Shown: positions 1 through 11,828, counted from the stretch's first letter. The stretch is DNA of 64,000 nucleotides from Bufo bufo (GCF_905171765.1 NC_053391.1:147372917-147436916); one strand, 5' to 3'. Notes: a model not told the origin generated them from the sequence alone. A program made the numbers and translations.

Positions 1-319
1 CGTTTTTTTTGCGTGTGTACGGGCCATTTTTTTGTGGTCCGTAAAAGGAACCATTAATTTCAATGGTTCCGCATTAAAAACAAAATGTGTTCCGTATGCA
101 TTCCGTTTCCGTATTTCCGTTTTTCCGTTCTGTTGAAAGATAGAACATGTCCTATATTTGGCAGCAAATCACATTCCGTGGCTCCATTCAAGTCAATGGG
201 TCCGCAAAACAACCAGAACACATACGGAAAACCCAACGGAACTCAAAAACGGAACAATGGATCTGTGAAAAACAGACCGCAAAAAACTATAAAAGCCATA
301 CGTTCGTGTGAACTAGGCC
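1..319. mobile_element. Harbinger-like MITE, left end cut by window
   Basis: This AT-rich stretch with repeated cgtttccgta-type words belongs to the same short palindromic family as copies at 15679, 52334 and 52911. The right end reads towards gcgtgtgaac-like and ggcc sequence followed by TTA. The left end lies outside the window, so the target duplication cannot be checked. The 92-residue open frame inside (85-363) is a by-product of the repeat and resembles no protein I know. Confidence 0.55.
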
Positions 320-732
320 TTATACCGATATTCTGTGAATTTTCACTTTTGAAAAAAAATTAATTCCTACACAAATCTGCTGAAAATTAACATGTTTATT
401 GTTAACGTGTAGTTTTTGTTTTGTAAATCTTTCTTTTTCATTTATAATTAATATTTTGGTGTGTTTTTTTTTACTAACTATTAGCCCCCTTAGGGACTAG
501 AACCCTTGTCCTATTAACCCTGATAGATCTCTATCAGGGGGAATAGGACCTCACACTGTCCCTGCTGCTCTGTGCTTTGTGCACACAGCAGCAGGGAGCT
601 GACTATGGCAGCCAGGGCTTCAATAGCGTCCTGGCTGCCATGATAACCGATCGGAGCCCCGGGCTTGCACTGCTGGGGCTCCGATTGGAACTTCCACTGA
701 GGAGGAGGGGAGAGGGGACCCTGTGGCCACTG

Positions 733-917
733 CCACCAATGATTAATACTGGGGGACTTGGGTGGGGGGGCGCACTGCGCCACCAATGATTAATACTGGG
801 TTTGGGGAGGGCTCACTGCGCCACCAATGATTAATACTGGGGTTGGGAGGGTGCACTGCAACACCAACGATTAATACTGGGGTTGGGGGGGGGGACGCAC
901 TGCGCCACCAATGAAGA
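733..917. repeat. Tandem repeat, about 4.5 units of 40-47 bp
   Basis: Each unit starts gccaccaatgattaatactg, followed by a G-rich run of variable length and then a cactgc motif. Units begin near 733, 780, 820 and 862, and a partial unit runs into the inverted repeat that follows. Confidence 0.8.
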
Positions 918-1150
918 TAACTCTCTTATTCATTCATATACAGGAGGCGGGAGCTGGCTGCAGAATTACATAGCCGGCTCCCAACCTCTATGAGCGTTAG
1001 CTGCGATCCGCAGCAGTTAACCCCTCAGGTGCGGGGTTAACTGCCACAGATTGCAGCTACTTGTCATAGAGGTCGGGAGCCGGCTATGTGATTCTGCAGC
1101 CAGCTCCCGCCTCCTGTATATGAATGAATGAGAGATTTATCTTCATTGGT
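907..1150. repeat. Imperfect inverted repeat, about 240 bp
   Basis: The left arm (ccaccaatgaagataactc, then a run through gagctggctgcagaatt and agccggctccc) is mirrored by the right arm ending in gatttatcttcattggtgg. The centre is near 1030, with gttaactgc/gcagttaac words. It could form a long cruciform or hairpin. Confidence 0.8.
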
Positions 1151-1429
1151 GGCGCAGTGGCCACAGCCCCGCCCCTCCTCTTGTCCTCCTTCCTCATTGG
1201 TGGCAGCAGCAGTAGCACAGGGGGGAGGGAGACACTGCTTCCTTCCCCCCTGTGCTGCTGAGGGAACACGGAGAGCGCTGTCAGCAGCGCGATCCTTTTT
1301 CCCCATACGTTATCGGAATATCGGCAAAATAGATGCCGATACCGATAACATTCAAAATCCTGAATATCGGCCGATAATATCGGTAAAACCGATAATCGGT
1401 CGATCCCTAGTAGCTATCATTACAATAGC

Positions 1430-1960
1430 TATCTAAATGGAAAACTGTCTATATTGCCCATAGCAACCAATCACAGCTCAGCTGTCCTTGTATATTTTTT
1501 GATTTTTAAGCTGTGATTGGTTGCTATGGGCAACAAAGACAGGGCTTTCTTTTAGACAGTTTACTAAATCTGCTATATTTGTAAAAAAAACAAAAAACAA
1601 AACATTTAGGGTCCATTCACACATCTGCAAGTTGCAAATTGCGGATCTGCAAAACCGCCGGCCCTGTGACAGAAATGCCTTTTGCGGCCCCATTAAAATG
1701 AATGGGTCCGTGCCTGTTCCGCACAATTGCAGAACATATATGGACCCTGAACTACGGACATCTGAATGGACCTTAATCGGGCAGATTTGTGAAAACTGTC
1801 TAAATAAACCCTGCCTTTGATGCCAGAAGCAACCAATCACAGCTCAGCTTACATTTCATATCCTGCTCTTGATAAATAAAAGCGGCACTGTGATTGGTTT
1901 CTACGGGCAACAAAGACAGGAGTTTTCTTAGACAGTTTTCATAAATCTGCCCCATTAATG
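1430..1960. repeat. Palindromic repeat with caaccaatcacagct arms, interrupted by a MITE
   Basis: Arms carrying tagcaaccaatcacagctca and its complement gtgattggttgctatgggca recur at 1458-1545 and 1815-1915, with acagtttactaaatctg-type ends. The middle is interrupted by the Harbinger-like MITE at 1609-1772. The same family recurs at 1978-2440. Confidence 0.6.
1609..1772. mobile_element. Short Harbinger-like MITE with TTA target duplication
   Basis: The terminal inverted repeat is gggtccattcacacatctg at the left and catctgaatggacc at the right. It is flanked by direct TTA at 1606-1608 and 1773-1775. A 3-bp TTA/TAA duplication is typical of the PIF/Harbinger superfamily. No transposase is encoded. 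Confidence 0.7.
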
Positions 1961-1977
1961 TGTCTTTTTTCTTTACA

Positions 1978-2440
1978 TAGGGGCAGATTTATCATAGACA
2001 GGCGACGTACGCCGGTCAATGACAACGAGACGTGCTGACGGTGGCTACGCCTAATTTATGATGAGGCGTGCGCAATCCGTGCACCTGTACTGATATCTGC
2101 TCCAGCCCCTGACCGGCATAGATTTCAGTGTTGCCAAAAAACTGGCGCAAAAGATCATAAATGTGGAGGGGCCGATGGCCCATCCCCGCTTTTGCCATGC
2201 ACCTTTCTTGGGAAAGTGGCGAAGGCAGGGTAAAAACACCACCTGTGCAAAAAAAAAAATTCGGAAAGGGGTGTTAAAAAAATAAATAAACTGTCTAAAA
2301 GGGAAAAAAACTATCTTTGTTGCCACTAGCAACCGATCACTGCACAGCTTTCAAAAAATACAACAGGAAAGGTGATGTGATTGGTTGCTATGGGCAACAA
2401 AGACAGTTTTACTGTTAGATGGTTTTCATAAATCTCCACC
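1978..2440. repeat. Palindrome-derived repeat (cagatttatcat ends)
   Basis: It starts ggggcagatttatcatagac, contains the gattggttgctatgggcaac arm near 2380 and ends with cataaatctccacc. This is the same family as 1430-1960. A related left end occurs at 16517. No coding potential was recognised. Confidence 0.55.
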
Positions 2441-2966
<526 letters not shown>

Positions 2967-3424
2967 TTAAAACCTACACGTTATTATACAGTACATGAAG
3001 TCAATGAAACCAGTTAATAACTAGTTAATACCAGTTCGAGGGCACAATGCTCACTGGAATATATTGCTTCTGTTAAAATACTAATGTAGAGCTTCACGAG
3101 ACTTGTCCATAGACATAAAATAAACTATAATCGTATAAGTAGAGTTGAGCGGACACCTGGATGTTCAAGTTCGACGGGTTCGACCGAACTTCACAAAAAA
3201 GTTTGAGTTCGGGACCCGAACTTGACCCCAAACCCCATTGAAGTCAATGGGGACCCGAACTTTTGAGCACTAAAATGGCTGTAAAAATGTCATGGAAAGG
3301 GCTAGAGGGCTGCAAATGGCGTCATAATGTGGTTAAGAGCATGGCAAGGGCTCTGCAAACAAATGTGGATAGGGAAATGACTTAAAATAACATAAAATAC
3401 GTAAAAATAAAAAATGTATAATCT

Positions 3425-3778
3425 TGATCTAGGAGGACCAGGTTCATATGGAGTAGGAGGTTGAGGAGGCGGTGGATGTGGCGGTGTAGGTGGAAGTGGC
3501 GGTGAAGGAGGTGGAGGTAGCCTACACTGGTTTTTGGTTTAAAATTTATTTATATATTTTTAAATTAGGGTACACCCCAAAACATTGGGAAATATAACCC
3601 TCCAGTCGTGCTAAACACACGTTCAGACAATACACTGGCTGCAGGGCAGGCCAACACCTCCAAGGGGTAAAGGGCAAGCTCAGGCCATGTGCCCAATTTG
3701 GAGACCCAGAAGTTGCAGGGGCTGACCCCTGTTAGTCAGTTTGTGTAGGCGTGTGCACACTTACTGCACCCACCATGT
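3425..3778 (-). pseudogene. Truncated second copy of the hAT transposase 3' end
   Basis: This segment repeats, with changes and internal deletion, the sequence at about 5435-5950. Shared landmarks in order are catatggagtaggag, gaggcggtgga, ggtttttggttt, tcgtgctaaacacacgttca, actggctgcagggcaggcca, ggagacccagaagttg and ctccaccatgt-like. The part corresponding to the conserved C-terminal dimerisation region is shortened. It stops abruptly at ccaccatgt, where 18S rRNA-like sequence begins. It is a relic of a duplicated or nested element end. Confidence 0.75.
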
Positions 3779-3960
3779 CGCACGTCCCCGTGATGTTCAC
3801 GATCCAATTTGATCTGCTCTATCAACTTTCGATGTTCTTCTATGCGCCTACCATGGTGATCACGGGTGGCGGGGAATCAGGGTTCCAGGCCAGAGAGGGA
3901 GCGTGAGAAAAAAAGACCACATCCAAGGGAGGATTCATTTTTTCAAATTAAAAATTAGAG
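3779..3960 (+). pseudogene. 18S rRNA-like fragment embedded in the hAT-related repeat
   Basis: The plus strand reads cgcacgtccccgtgatg, then ctatcaactttcgatg, cctaccatggtgatcacggg, ggggaatcagggttc, agagagggagc, gagaaa and ccacatccaaggg, in the order and spacing of the highly conserved 5' third of eukaryotic 18S rRNA. Substitutions are spread throughout and the match fades after caaatta near 3958. It is too short and altered to be a working rRNA gene. Its left border coincides with the end of the transposase-derived copy. Confidence 0.8.
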
Positions 3961-4149
3961 TTGAAATATGGGAGGAATTATTAAAGCATAAAAGTGTGAC
4001 AACTTTTCAAAGTTTAAGCATTGAATGAAAGGATGTGGCACGCATTAATTACTGAATAATTTATTACATTTTATTCCCTGTCACTTATGCATAGCAGGTG
4101 TTTATTCACGTCTAAAATTGTATAATGTCAACCTAAGAATGTAAAGGGG

Positions 4150-5390
4150 TATATTACACCCAAAAATTGGTGAATTTCACCAAAAAATGTAACTGACAAT
4201 TTTAATTTTTTTTCGGTCTACTAGATACATCACACCCAAAAATTGGTGAATTTCACCAGAATGTATAGCTGCCAATTTATTGGGGGTTTCATCTGTCTAC
4301 TAGGTATAGCAGTGGTACTATACACCGAAAAATTTGTTTATTTCGCCAGAAAATGTAACTGACATTATTTTTAAAAAATTTTACCGGTCCACTAGGTATA
4401 GCAGTGGTACTATACACACCAAAATTGGTGAATTTCACCCGAAAAAGTAAATGACAATTTTTTTTTTTGTTTAACCTGTCTACTAGGTATAGCAGTGGTA
4501 CTATACACCAAAGAATTTGTTAATTTCACCATAAAATGTAACTGACAATTTTTTATTACCGGTCTACTAGGTATAGCAGTGGTACTATACACACCAAAAT
4601 TGGTGAATTTCACCCTAAAATGTAAATGACAATTTATTTATTTTTTAACCGGACTGCTAGGTATAGCAGTGGTACTATACACCCAAAAATTGGTTAATTT
4701 TACCCGAAAAAGTAAATGACAAATTTTTTTTTTGTTTAACCTGTCCTGTTTATTTCGCCAGAAAATGTAACTGACAATTTTTTGCTTTTTTTTTTACCGG
4801 TCCAGTAGGTATAGCAGTGGTACTATACACACCAAAATTGGTGAATTCCACCCTAAAATGTAAATGACAATTTATTTATTTTTTAACCGGACTGCTAGGT
4901 ATAGCAGTGGTACTATACACCCAAAAATTGGTTAATTTCACCCGAAAAAGTAAATGACAAATTTTTTTTTTGTTTAACCTGTCCTGTTTATTTCGCCAGA
5001 AAATGTAACTGACAATTTTTTTCTTTTTTTTTTTCCGGTCCACTAGGTATAGCAGTGGTACTATACACACCAAAATTGGTGAATTTCACCCTAAAATGTA
5101 AATGACAATTTATTTATTTTTTAACCGGCCTACTAGGTATAGCAGTGGTACTATACTCCCAAAAATTGGTTAATTTCACCCGAAAAAGTAAATCACAATT
5201 TTTTTTTTTTTTGTTTAACCTGTCTACTAGGTATAGCAGTGGTACTACACACCGAAAAATTTGTTAATTTTACCAAAAAATGTAACTGACAATTTTTTTA
5301 TTTTTTTTTACCGGTCTACTAGGTATAGCAGTGGTACTATACACCCAAAAATTGGTGAATTTCACCCGAAAATGTAAATGTCAAAGTAGT
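4150..5390. repeat. Tandem array, about 13 units of 80-95 bp, with higher-order repeat
   Basis: The phrase ctaggtatagcagtggtact recurs about every 80-95 bp, each time followed by aaaattggtgaatttcaccc-like sequence, taaatgacaattt and a T-rich run. Units at 4641-4885 and 4886-5130 form two near-identical blocks about 242 bp long that share the same internal deletion, which indicates recent block duplication. The array lies between the truncated and the main transposase tails. Confidence 0.85.
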
Positions 5391-5657
5391 GAAATTATAT
5401 AAAATAAAACACGTAAAAAAAAAAAATATGGATTTATGAGGTGGAGTTCCATATGGAGTAGGAGTTTGAGGAGGCGGTGGACATAGAGTAGGTGGAAGCG
5501 GCGGTGGAGGAGGACGAGATACCCAACACAGGTTTTTGGTTTTAATTTAATTTTGTAAAATTAGGGTACACTCCAAAAGAGTGTGAAATATCCAAAATAC
5601 AAACATGAGCAATTGCGCTGCAGTATAACAATGGCTGCTTAGTGCCGGTATACATGT

Positions 5658-8600
5658 CTATTCTGCACAAGGTATGGACAAGTCCTGAGGGATCCATGCC
5701 TGGTTCATTTTAATGAACGTGAGCTTGTCCACATTGGCTGTGGACAGGCGGCTGCGCTTGTCTGTGATGACGCCCCCTGCCGTGCTAAACACACGTTCAG
5801 ATAATACACTGGCTGCAGGGCAGGCCAGCACCTCCAAGGCGTAAAGGGCAAGTTCAGGCCATGTGCCCAATTTGGAGACCCAGAAGTTGAAAGGGGGCAG
5901 ACCCATCATTCAGTACGTGTAGGCGTGTGCACACATACTGCTCCACCATGTTGGTGAAATGCTGCCTCCTGCTAAGACGTTCCATATCAGCTGGTGGTGC
6001 TGGTTGTTGTGGCGTGCTGACAAAGCGTTTCCACATTTCGGCCATGCTAACCCTGCCTTCTGAGGTGCTGGCGGTGCCCCAGCTGCGTTGGTGACCTCTT
6101 TCTCGTCCTCTGCCTTCGCCTTGTGCTTCCACTGTGCCCTCGCTGTCAGGTGGGAATGCCACCAGCAGCACGTCTACCAGCGCGCGCTTGTACTCGCGCA
6201 TCTTACGATTACGCTCCAGTGACGGAATTAAGGACAGTACGTTGTCCTTGTAACGGGGATCCAGCAGCGTGGCCACCCAGTAATCAGCACAAGTTAGAAT
6301 GTGGGCAACTTGGCGGTCGTTGAGGAGACACTGCAGCATGTAATCGCTCATGTGTGCCAGGCTGCCCAGAGGCAACGAAAAGCTGTCCTCTGTGGGAGGT
6401 GTGTCGTCTGTGTCCTCTGTGTCCTCTGTATCCCCCCATCCATGCACCAGTGATGGCCATGAGCTGGTCTGGGTGCCACCCTGCTGTGAACATGGTTCCT
6501 CCTCCTCCATCTCCTCCTCCTCATCCTCCACCTCCTCATCCTCCAGAACTGTGCCCTGGCTGGACAATTGTGTACCTTGGGTTTGTGGGTGCAGGAACCC
6601 ACCCTCGGAGCCACTTGGGAATGACTGGCCGGAAACCCTATGAAATGATCCCTCTTCCTCCTCCTCCTCCTCCTCCTGTTCCACATCCTCTTTCATCATC
6701 GCCAGGAGCGTTTTTTCAAGGAGGCATAGAAGTGGAATAGTAACGCTGTTATGTTGGTGGAGTACTCGAAACAGCGCAACAAGGAACACAGGTCTCGCAT
6801 GGAGGCCCAGTCATTGGTGGTGAAGTGGTGCTGTTCCGCCGAGCAACTCACCCGTGCATGCTGCAGCTGAAACTCCACTATCGCCTGCTGCTGCTGGCAC
6901 AGTCTGGCCAGCATGTGCAAGGTGGAGTTCCACCTTGTGGGCACGTTGCATATGAGGCGGTGAGCGGGAAGGCCAAAGTTACGCTGCAGCGCTGACAGGC
7001 GAGCAGCAGCAGGGTGAGAACGCCGAAAGCGCGCACAGACGGCCCGTACTTTATGCAGCAGCTATGACATATCGGGGTAATTTTTAAGGAATCTCTGCAC
7101 CACCAAATTCAGCACAGCACCAGGCAAGGGATGTTCGTCAAACCTGCTAGTCCCAGAGCTGCTACGAGATTTCGGCCATTATCGCACACCACCAGGCCGG
7201 GCTTGAGGCTGACTGGCACAAACCACTCAACGGTCTGTTGTTCAAAGCCCGTCCACAGCTCCTGCGCGGTGTGGGGTTTGCCCCCCAAACAGATAAGTTT
7301 TAAAACTGCCTGCTGTCGTTTACCCCTGGCTGTGCTGAAGTTGGTGGTGAAGGTGTTACACTGACCAGATGAGGAGCTGGAAGAGGATGAGGAAGCAGAG
7401 TAGGAGGAGGAAGCAACAGGAGGCAAACTGAAGCACCCTGCAATCCTCGGTGGTGGAAGGACATGAGCCAAACTGCTATCCGCCTCAGGCCCAGCCGCCA
7501 TTGCATTTACCCAGTGTGCTGTTATGGAGATTTAACGGCCCTGACCGTGCTTACTGGTCCACGTATCTGTAGTCAGGTGCACCTTGCCACAGATGGCGTT
7601 GCGCAGTGCACACCTGATTTTGTCCTCTACTTGGTTGTGAAGGGAAGGGATGGCTCGCCTTGAAAAGTAGTGGCGGCTGGGCACGACGTACTGTGGGACA
7701 GCCACCGCCATAAGGCCTTTAAAACTATCCGTCTCCACAAGACGGAATGACAGCATTTCAAAGCCCATTAATTTAGAAATGCTGGCATTCAGGGCTAGGG
7801 ATCGCGGGTGGGTAGGGGGGTACTTCCTCTTCCTCTCCAGCGTTTGGGATATGGAGAGCTGAACGCTTCCGTGGGACATTGTGGAGATGCTTGGTGACCC
7901 AGGTGTTGGTGTTGCTGGCAGATCCTCTGTTTGCGGGGTGCCAGGTGGCACTGTCACTCCAGAGGTGGAGGAAGAGGCCACGACTGCAGCAGAAGAGGAA
8001 GCAGGAGGAGCCAGAGACCTTTCTTGGTTTTTGAGGTGTCTACTCCACTGCAGCTAGTGCTTTGCACTTAAATGCCTGGTCATGCAGGTTGTGCTCAGGT
8101 AGGAGGCGTACTGTGTAGAGGACGGCCGCTCCGCTTTTGCACCCTCTTCTGCTGTGCTGGTGGCTCTGTGCGACCTCCGCCTCTTCCTCCGAACTACATA
8201 GGTCACTCGCATGACCTTGATTCCATGTGGGGTTGAGGACCTCATCGTCCACCACATCATCTTCCACCCAGTCTTCACCCCTGCCTTCCTTGTCGGTCTG
8301 CACACTTTCGAAAGCCCCAGCAGTTGGCACCTGTGTTTCATCATCATCCGAGACGTGCTGCGATGGTCCTCCCATGTACTCATCTTGAAAGATAAGTGGT
8401 TGGGCATCGGTGCACTCAATCTCTTCCACTTCTGGGGCAGGGCTAGGTGGATGGCCCTGGGAAACCCTGCTAATAGAGTCATCAAAAAGCAGAAGAGACT
8501 GCTGCATGACTTGGGGCTCAGACTGCTTGGCTGATTTGCAAGGGGGTGAGGTTAAAGACTGATGGACATCGGCTGCAGGTGCTAACTGAGGTCTTTCAGC

Positions 8601-8882
8601 AGGAGACTGGGTGGGAGACAATGTGAAGGAACTGGATCCACTGTCAGCAACCCAATCTACTATCGCCTGTACTTGTTTAAGCCTCACCATTCGTAGAGCA
8701 GCATTAGGCCCGAACAAATACCGCTGCAGGTTTTGTCGCCTACTCGCACCTGAGGAAGGAGTTTCATTTGTGTGTGTAGCTGGCACAGATCGACCACGTC
8801 CTCTCCCTGCAACAGGAGCTCCACCAGCAGCACCACGACCTGGGCCACGTCCCTTATTTGACGCTCTCCTCATATTTTTCAA
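5658..8882 (-). pseudogene. hAT superfamily transposase, frameshifted
   Basis: Read leftwards, fragments occur in hAT order. First is an N-terminal low-complexity region (8882-8040, rich in R, G, E and D). Next comes a part containing TTDTWTSK near 7560, typical of the first catalytic block. Then CDNGRNLVAALGLAG and a PCLVLC segment (about 7110-7190) correspond to the second catalytic aspartate region. VPTRWNSTLHML follows near 6920. Acidic E/D runs sit at 6480-6680. Last is the C-terminal dimerisation motif LACPAASVLSERVFSTAG near 5770-5830. At least four frame changes separate these pieces, so no full transposase can be made. The family moves DNA by cut and paste with 8-bp target duplication. 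Confidence 0.88.
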
Positions 8883-8904
8883 ATTTAGGATCTTGCCCTA
8901 AAGT

Positions 8905-9500
8905 TGTAGAATAGAACAACAGTATGTAAAGGGTGTATCTCACACGGCCTGAACCAGACTAGGCCTCAATAAAATATTTTTTTGCCCAAAATGGCTGTAT
9001 TTCAAATGCCTGAATCAAACCCCTGTATGTAGAGGGTGTATCTCACACGGTCTGAACCAGTGTAGGCCTGAACTAAATATATCTTTGTAAAAAATGGCTG
9101 TATTTCAAATGGCTGTATTTCAAATCCCTGAATCAAACCCCTGTATGTAGAGGGAGTATCTCACATGGTCTGAACCAGTGTAGACCTGAAGTAAATATTT
9201 CTTTGCACAAAATGACTGTATTTCAAATGGCTGTATTTCAAATCCCTGAATCAAACCCCTGTATGTAGATGGGGTATCTCACAGGGCCTGAACCAGTTTA
9301 GGCCTGAACTAAATATTTCTTTGCCCAAAATGGCTGTATTTCAAATGCCTGATTCAAACCCCTGTATGTAGAGGGGGTATCTCACAGGGCCTGAACCAGT
9401 GTAGGCCTGAATTCAATATTGGTGCACCAAATGGCGGTATTTAAAATCTCAGAATGTAACCCAAATGTATTAAGGGTGTATCTCACAATGACATCTGCAT
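8905..9500. repeat. Tandem array, about 5.5 units of 96-119 bp
   Basis: The phrase ctgtatgtagagggggtatc recurs at about 8911, 9022, 9141, 9260, 9364 and (degenerate) 9460. Each is followed by ctcacagggcctgaaccagt, an actaaatatttctttgcc-like word and aaaatggctgtatttcaaat. It lies just upstream of the transposase start and forms the right-hand subterminal array of the hAT element. Confidence 0.85.
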
Positions 9501-10360
9501 CAAAGGCTGCCAACTAAATTTTTTGTACCCAAACGAGTGTTTGTTTAACAACTGAATTTGACAGCAGTATATAAGCCTGTAATTTCACACATGCTGATGC
9601 TGAAAATAGTGTTTTTTGTCAAAAAAGTGTGTTTTTCAAACCCCAGAAAATGATGGGTGCATTTCTAGCTTAAATTGCACACTGACTAATCCAGATGTTG
9701 TAGATTGCCAAAAAAGTGTTTTTTTGGTAACAGAATATGAAAGCTGTATATATTAAACTTGAATTTAACACTTTTGTTGTAGTTTGCCCTTAAAAATTGT
9801 GATTTGCAATGTCCCAAAAGCTCAGATGCAGCGCTGGTGCACTGAGCTTGCATAAAATGGCTGCCGCCGGCACCCACCTAAAAAACAGAATTATAAAAGT
9901 TAGTTTTAGGGGGAGGGTAAAATGATTGTGCCCCTCACCCACACAACTATTTGTCTGTAGATCGCCGAGTTAGATTCTCTCCTATTCTCTCCCTGAAATC
10001 ACAAGTCCAGCAGCATCCTCTCCCTACACAGCAGAGTGACGTGCAGTGCTATGTGACTCAAGCTTATATAGAGCCTGGGTCACATGCTGCTCTGGCCAAT
10101 CACAGCCATGCCATTAGTAGGCATGGCTGTGATGGCCTCTTGGGGCAAGTAGTATGACGCTTGTTGATTGGCTGCTATGCAGCCTTTCAAAAAGCGCCAA
10201 GAAAGCGCCAAACACCGAACCCGAACGTTTACGGAAATGTTCGGGTTCGGGTTCGGGTCCGGGGTCCAAAAATCCTAAAGTTCGGTAAGTATAAAAGAAA
10301 GTTCAGCAAATTCAGCAAGTCTAGATCTGGCTGAGAAGTTCTCTGGAACTGTATGAAAAC

Positions 10361-11122
10361 TTAAAGGGATTCTGTCACCAGGATTAACACTATAGCAATA
10401 TTTATATGTGCCCATCAGTCTCCTTGCTGTGTTTAAAATGATCCCACTGTTACTGCTCTGTGTGTGTTCGATTCTTATAAAAAACGATCTTATTGATATG
10501 TAAATGACCTTGGTCAGGAGCCCAAGGGGTTGTTCCATATCTGTTGGAGCCCAGCCGCGCCCATTGATCCGGAGCCCAGCACTGCCTACCACTTTATTCA
10601 CTCCACTTGCCCTGACGTAATTTCTTCTCAGTGCCGTAGTCTCACACAGGCGCAGTGGACACTGCGCCCGTGCGGACTACTGGCAGCGGCTTCGACGAGT
10701 CAACTGCGCATGCGCCGGCTTCCTTTTCCGGTGCTAGCGTGGTGCGCAGGGAGCCGGCGCATGCGCAGTTGACTCGTCGATGCCGGTGCCAGTAGTCCGC
10801 ACGGGCGCAGACTACAGTGTCCACTGCGCCTGTGCGAGACTACAGCACTGAGAAGAAATTACGTCAGGGCAAGTGAAGTGAATAAATTAAGTGGTAGGCG
10901 GTGCTGGGCTTCGGATCGATGGGCACGGCTGGGCTCCAACAGATGTGGGACAACCCCTTGGGCTCCTGACAGAGGTAATTTACATATCAATAAGATCGAT
11001 TTTTATAAGAATCTAACACACACAGAGCAGTAACAGTGGGATCATTTTAAACACAGCAAGGAGACTGATGGGCACATATAAATATCGCTATAGCATTAAT
11101 CCTGGTGACAAAATCCCTTTAA
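10361..11122. mobile_element. TTAA-flanked palindromic MITE (Kolobok/T2-like)
   Basis: It begins TTAA-agggattctgtcaccagg and ends cctggtgacaaaatccct-TTAA. The inverted arms extend inwards for several hundred bases (acacacagagcagtaacag, agtcaactgcgcatgcgcc and their complements), with the centre near 10740. TTAA targets with an aggg terminus are characteristic of Kolobok/T2 MITEs in frogs. No protein is encoded; open frames inside follow the palindrome. Confidence 0.85.
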
Positions 11123-11164
11123 TACTGTACAATTCAAATAGTATTTGATCAAAGCAATCAGTAT

Positions 11165-11535
11165 GGGCTCATTCACACAGCCTTAGGTGGGCCGTTCCGT
11201 GCATTGGGGACCGCAATTTGCCGGCCGCCGTGATGAATCCAGACCCATTCAACTTGAATGGGTCTGCATTCGTCTGTTCTGCAAAAAGATAGGACATGTT
11301 CTATCTTTTTGCAGAACGGAAGTATGGAACGGAACCCCACAGAAGCACTCCATAGTGCTTCCGTAGGGTTCCGTTTCATGCTTCCGTTCCGCACCGCTCT
11401 GCATCTCCGGTTTTGTGGACCCATTCACTTGACGCGTGATGCGGGATGCACACGGAACGGTGTCCGTTTATTGCGGATCTGCATATGCTGTCCGCAATAC
11501 GGAAGCAGAACCCATACGTTCATGTGCATGAGCCC
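11165..11535. mobile_element. Harbinger-like MITE with TAT target duplication
   Basis: The ends are gggctcattcacac and gttcatgtgcatgagccc. Direct TAT flanks it at 11162-11164 and 11536-11538. Inner arms share aaaagataggacatgttcta and related words with the copies at 15679 and 52911. Confidence 0.7.
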
Positions 11536-11699
11536 TATCTTTGTAGAGCATGCATATACAGTAGGATGAAAAAGAGATCAAGGGAATATGGGAATCATTT
11601 CTTCCTAATTTGCTGTCACATCTAAATTATTAATTGTGCTACAAAACATGCTCAGCATTCTGCTTTCCATAGGTAAGGTCATGGGCATGTTCCATATAT

Positions 11700-11785
11700 A
11701 CTGCTGATGGGGTCCTGCAAATGCTGATGTCTATATATACAGTGTATATATACAGTATGTAGATAGAAAGAGAGAGAGAGACCAC
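11700..11785. repeat. Short microsatellite tract (TATA, GATA, AG)
   Basis: The order is atatatacagtgtatatata, agtatgtagatagaaag and agagagagag. These are simple imperfect repeats with no function inferred. Confidence 0.6.
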
Positions 11786-11828
11786 AAGAAGCTGTAACAG
11801 GACATTGTGATTGAAGCCTGAGGCTGGG

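Larger units (their letters stand above)
323..1412. repeat. Composite interspersed repeat with ATCGG-rich right end
   Basis: The block begins with taccgatattc and ends with a stretch built from repeated atcgg/ccgat words (about 1308-1411). It contains a tandem array (733-917) and a long inverted repeat (907-1150), listed separately. It looks like one composite non-autonomous repeat. Class and exact ends are not resolved. Confidence 0.4.
3140..10285 (-). mobile_element. Large decayed hAT element with satellite-like subterminal arrays
   Basis: The left end starts tagagttgagcggacacctg, related to the tagagatgagcgaac terminus of the complete hAT MITE at 14651. Both ends are rich in ttcgggttcgggttcg words (3165-3260 and 10215-10285). 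Between them lie a frameshifted hAT transposase read leftwards (5658-8882), one tandem array downstream of it (4150-5390) and another upstream (8905-9500). The right terminal repeat seems partly lost: gttcggtaagtataaa resembles the left flank cgtataag only partly. A second, truncated copy of the transposase tail sits at 3425-3778. The structure is clear; exact borders are uncertain. Confidence 0.7.

Noticed and set aside
3779..3960. Working 18S rRNA gene
   Set aside because: Only a short, substituted piece without flanking rDNA; treated as a captured fragment.
4150..5390. CRISPR-like array
   Set aside because: Units are contiguous tandem repeats without unique spacers, in vertebrate DNA.
6350..6740. 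Plus-strand open frames of 97-128 codons opposite the hAT transposase
   Set aside because: Mirror of the acidic GAG/GAA run of the real minus-strand fragment, low complexity.
8905..9500. CRISPR-like array
   Set aside because: Same reason: contiguous degenerate tandem units and no cas genes.
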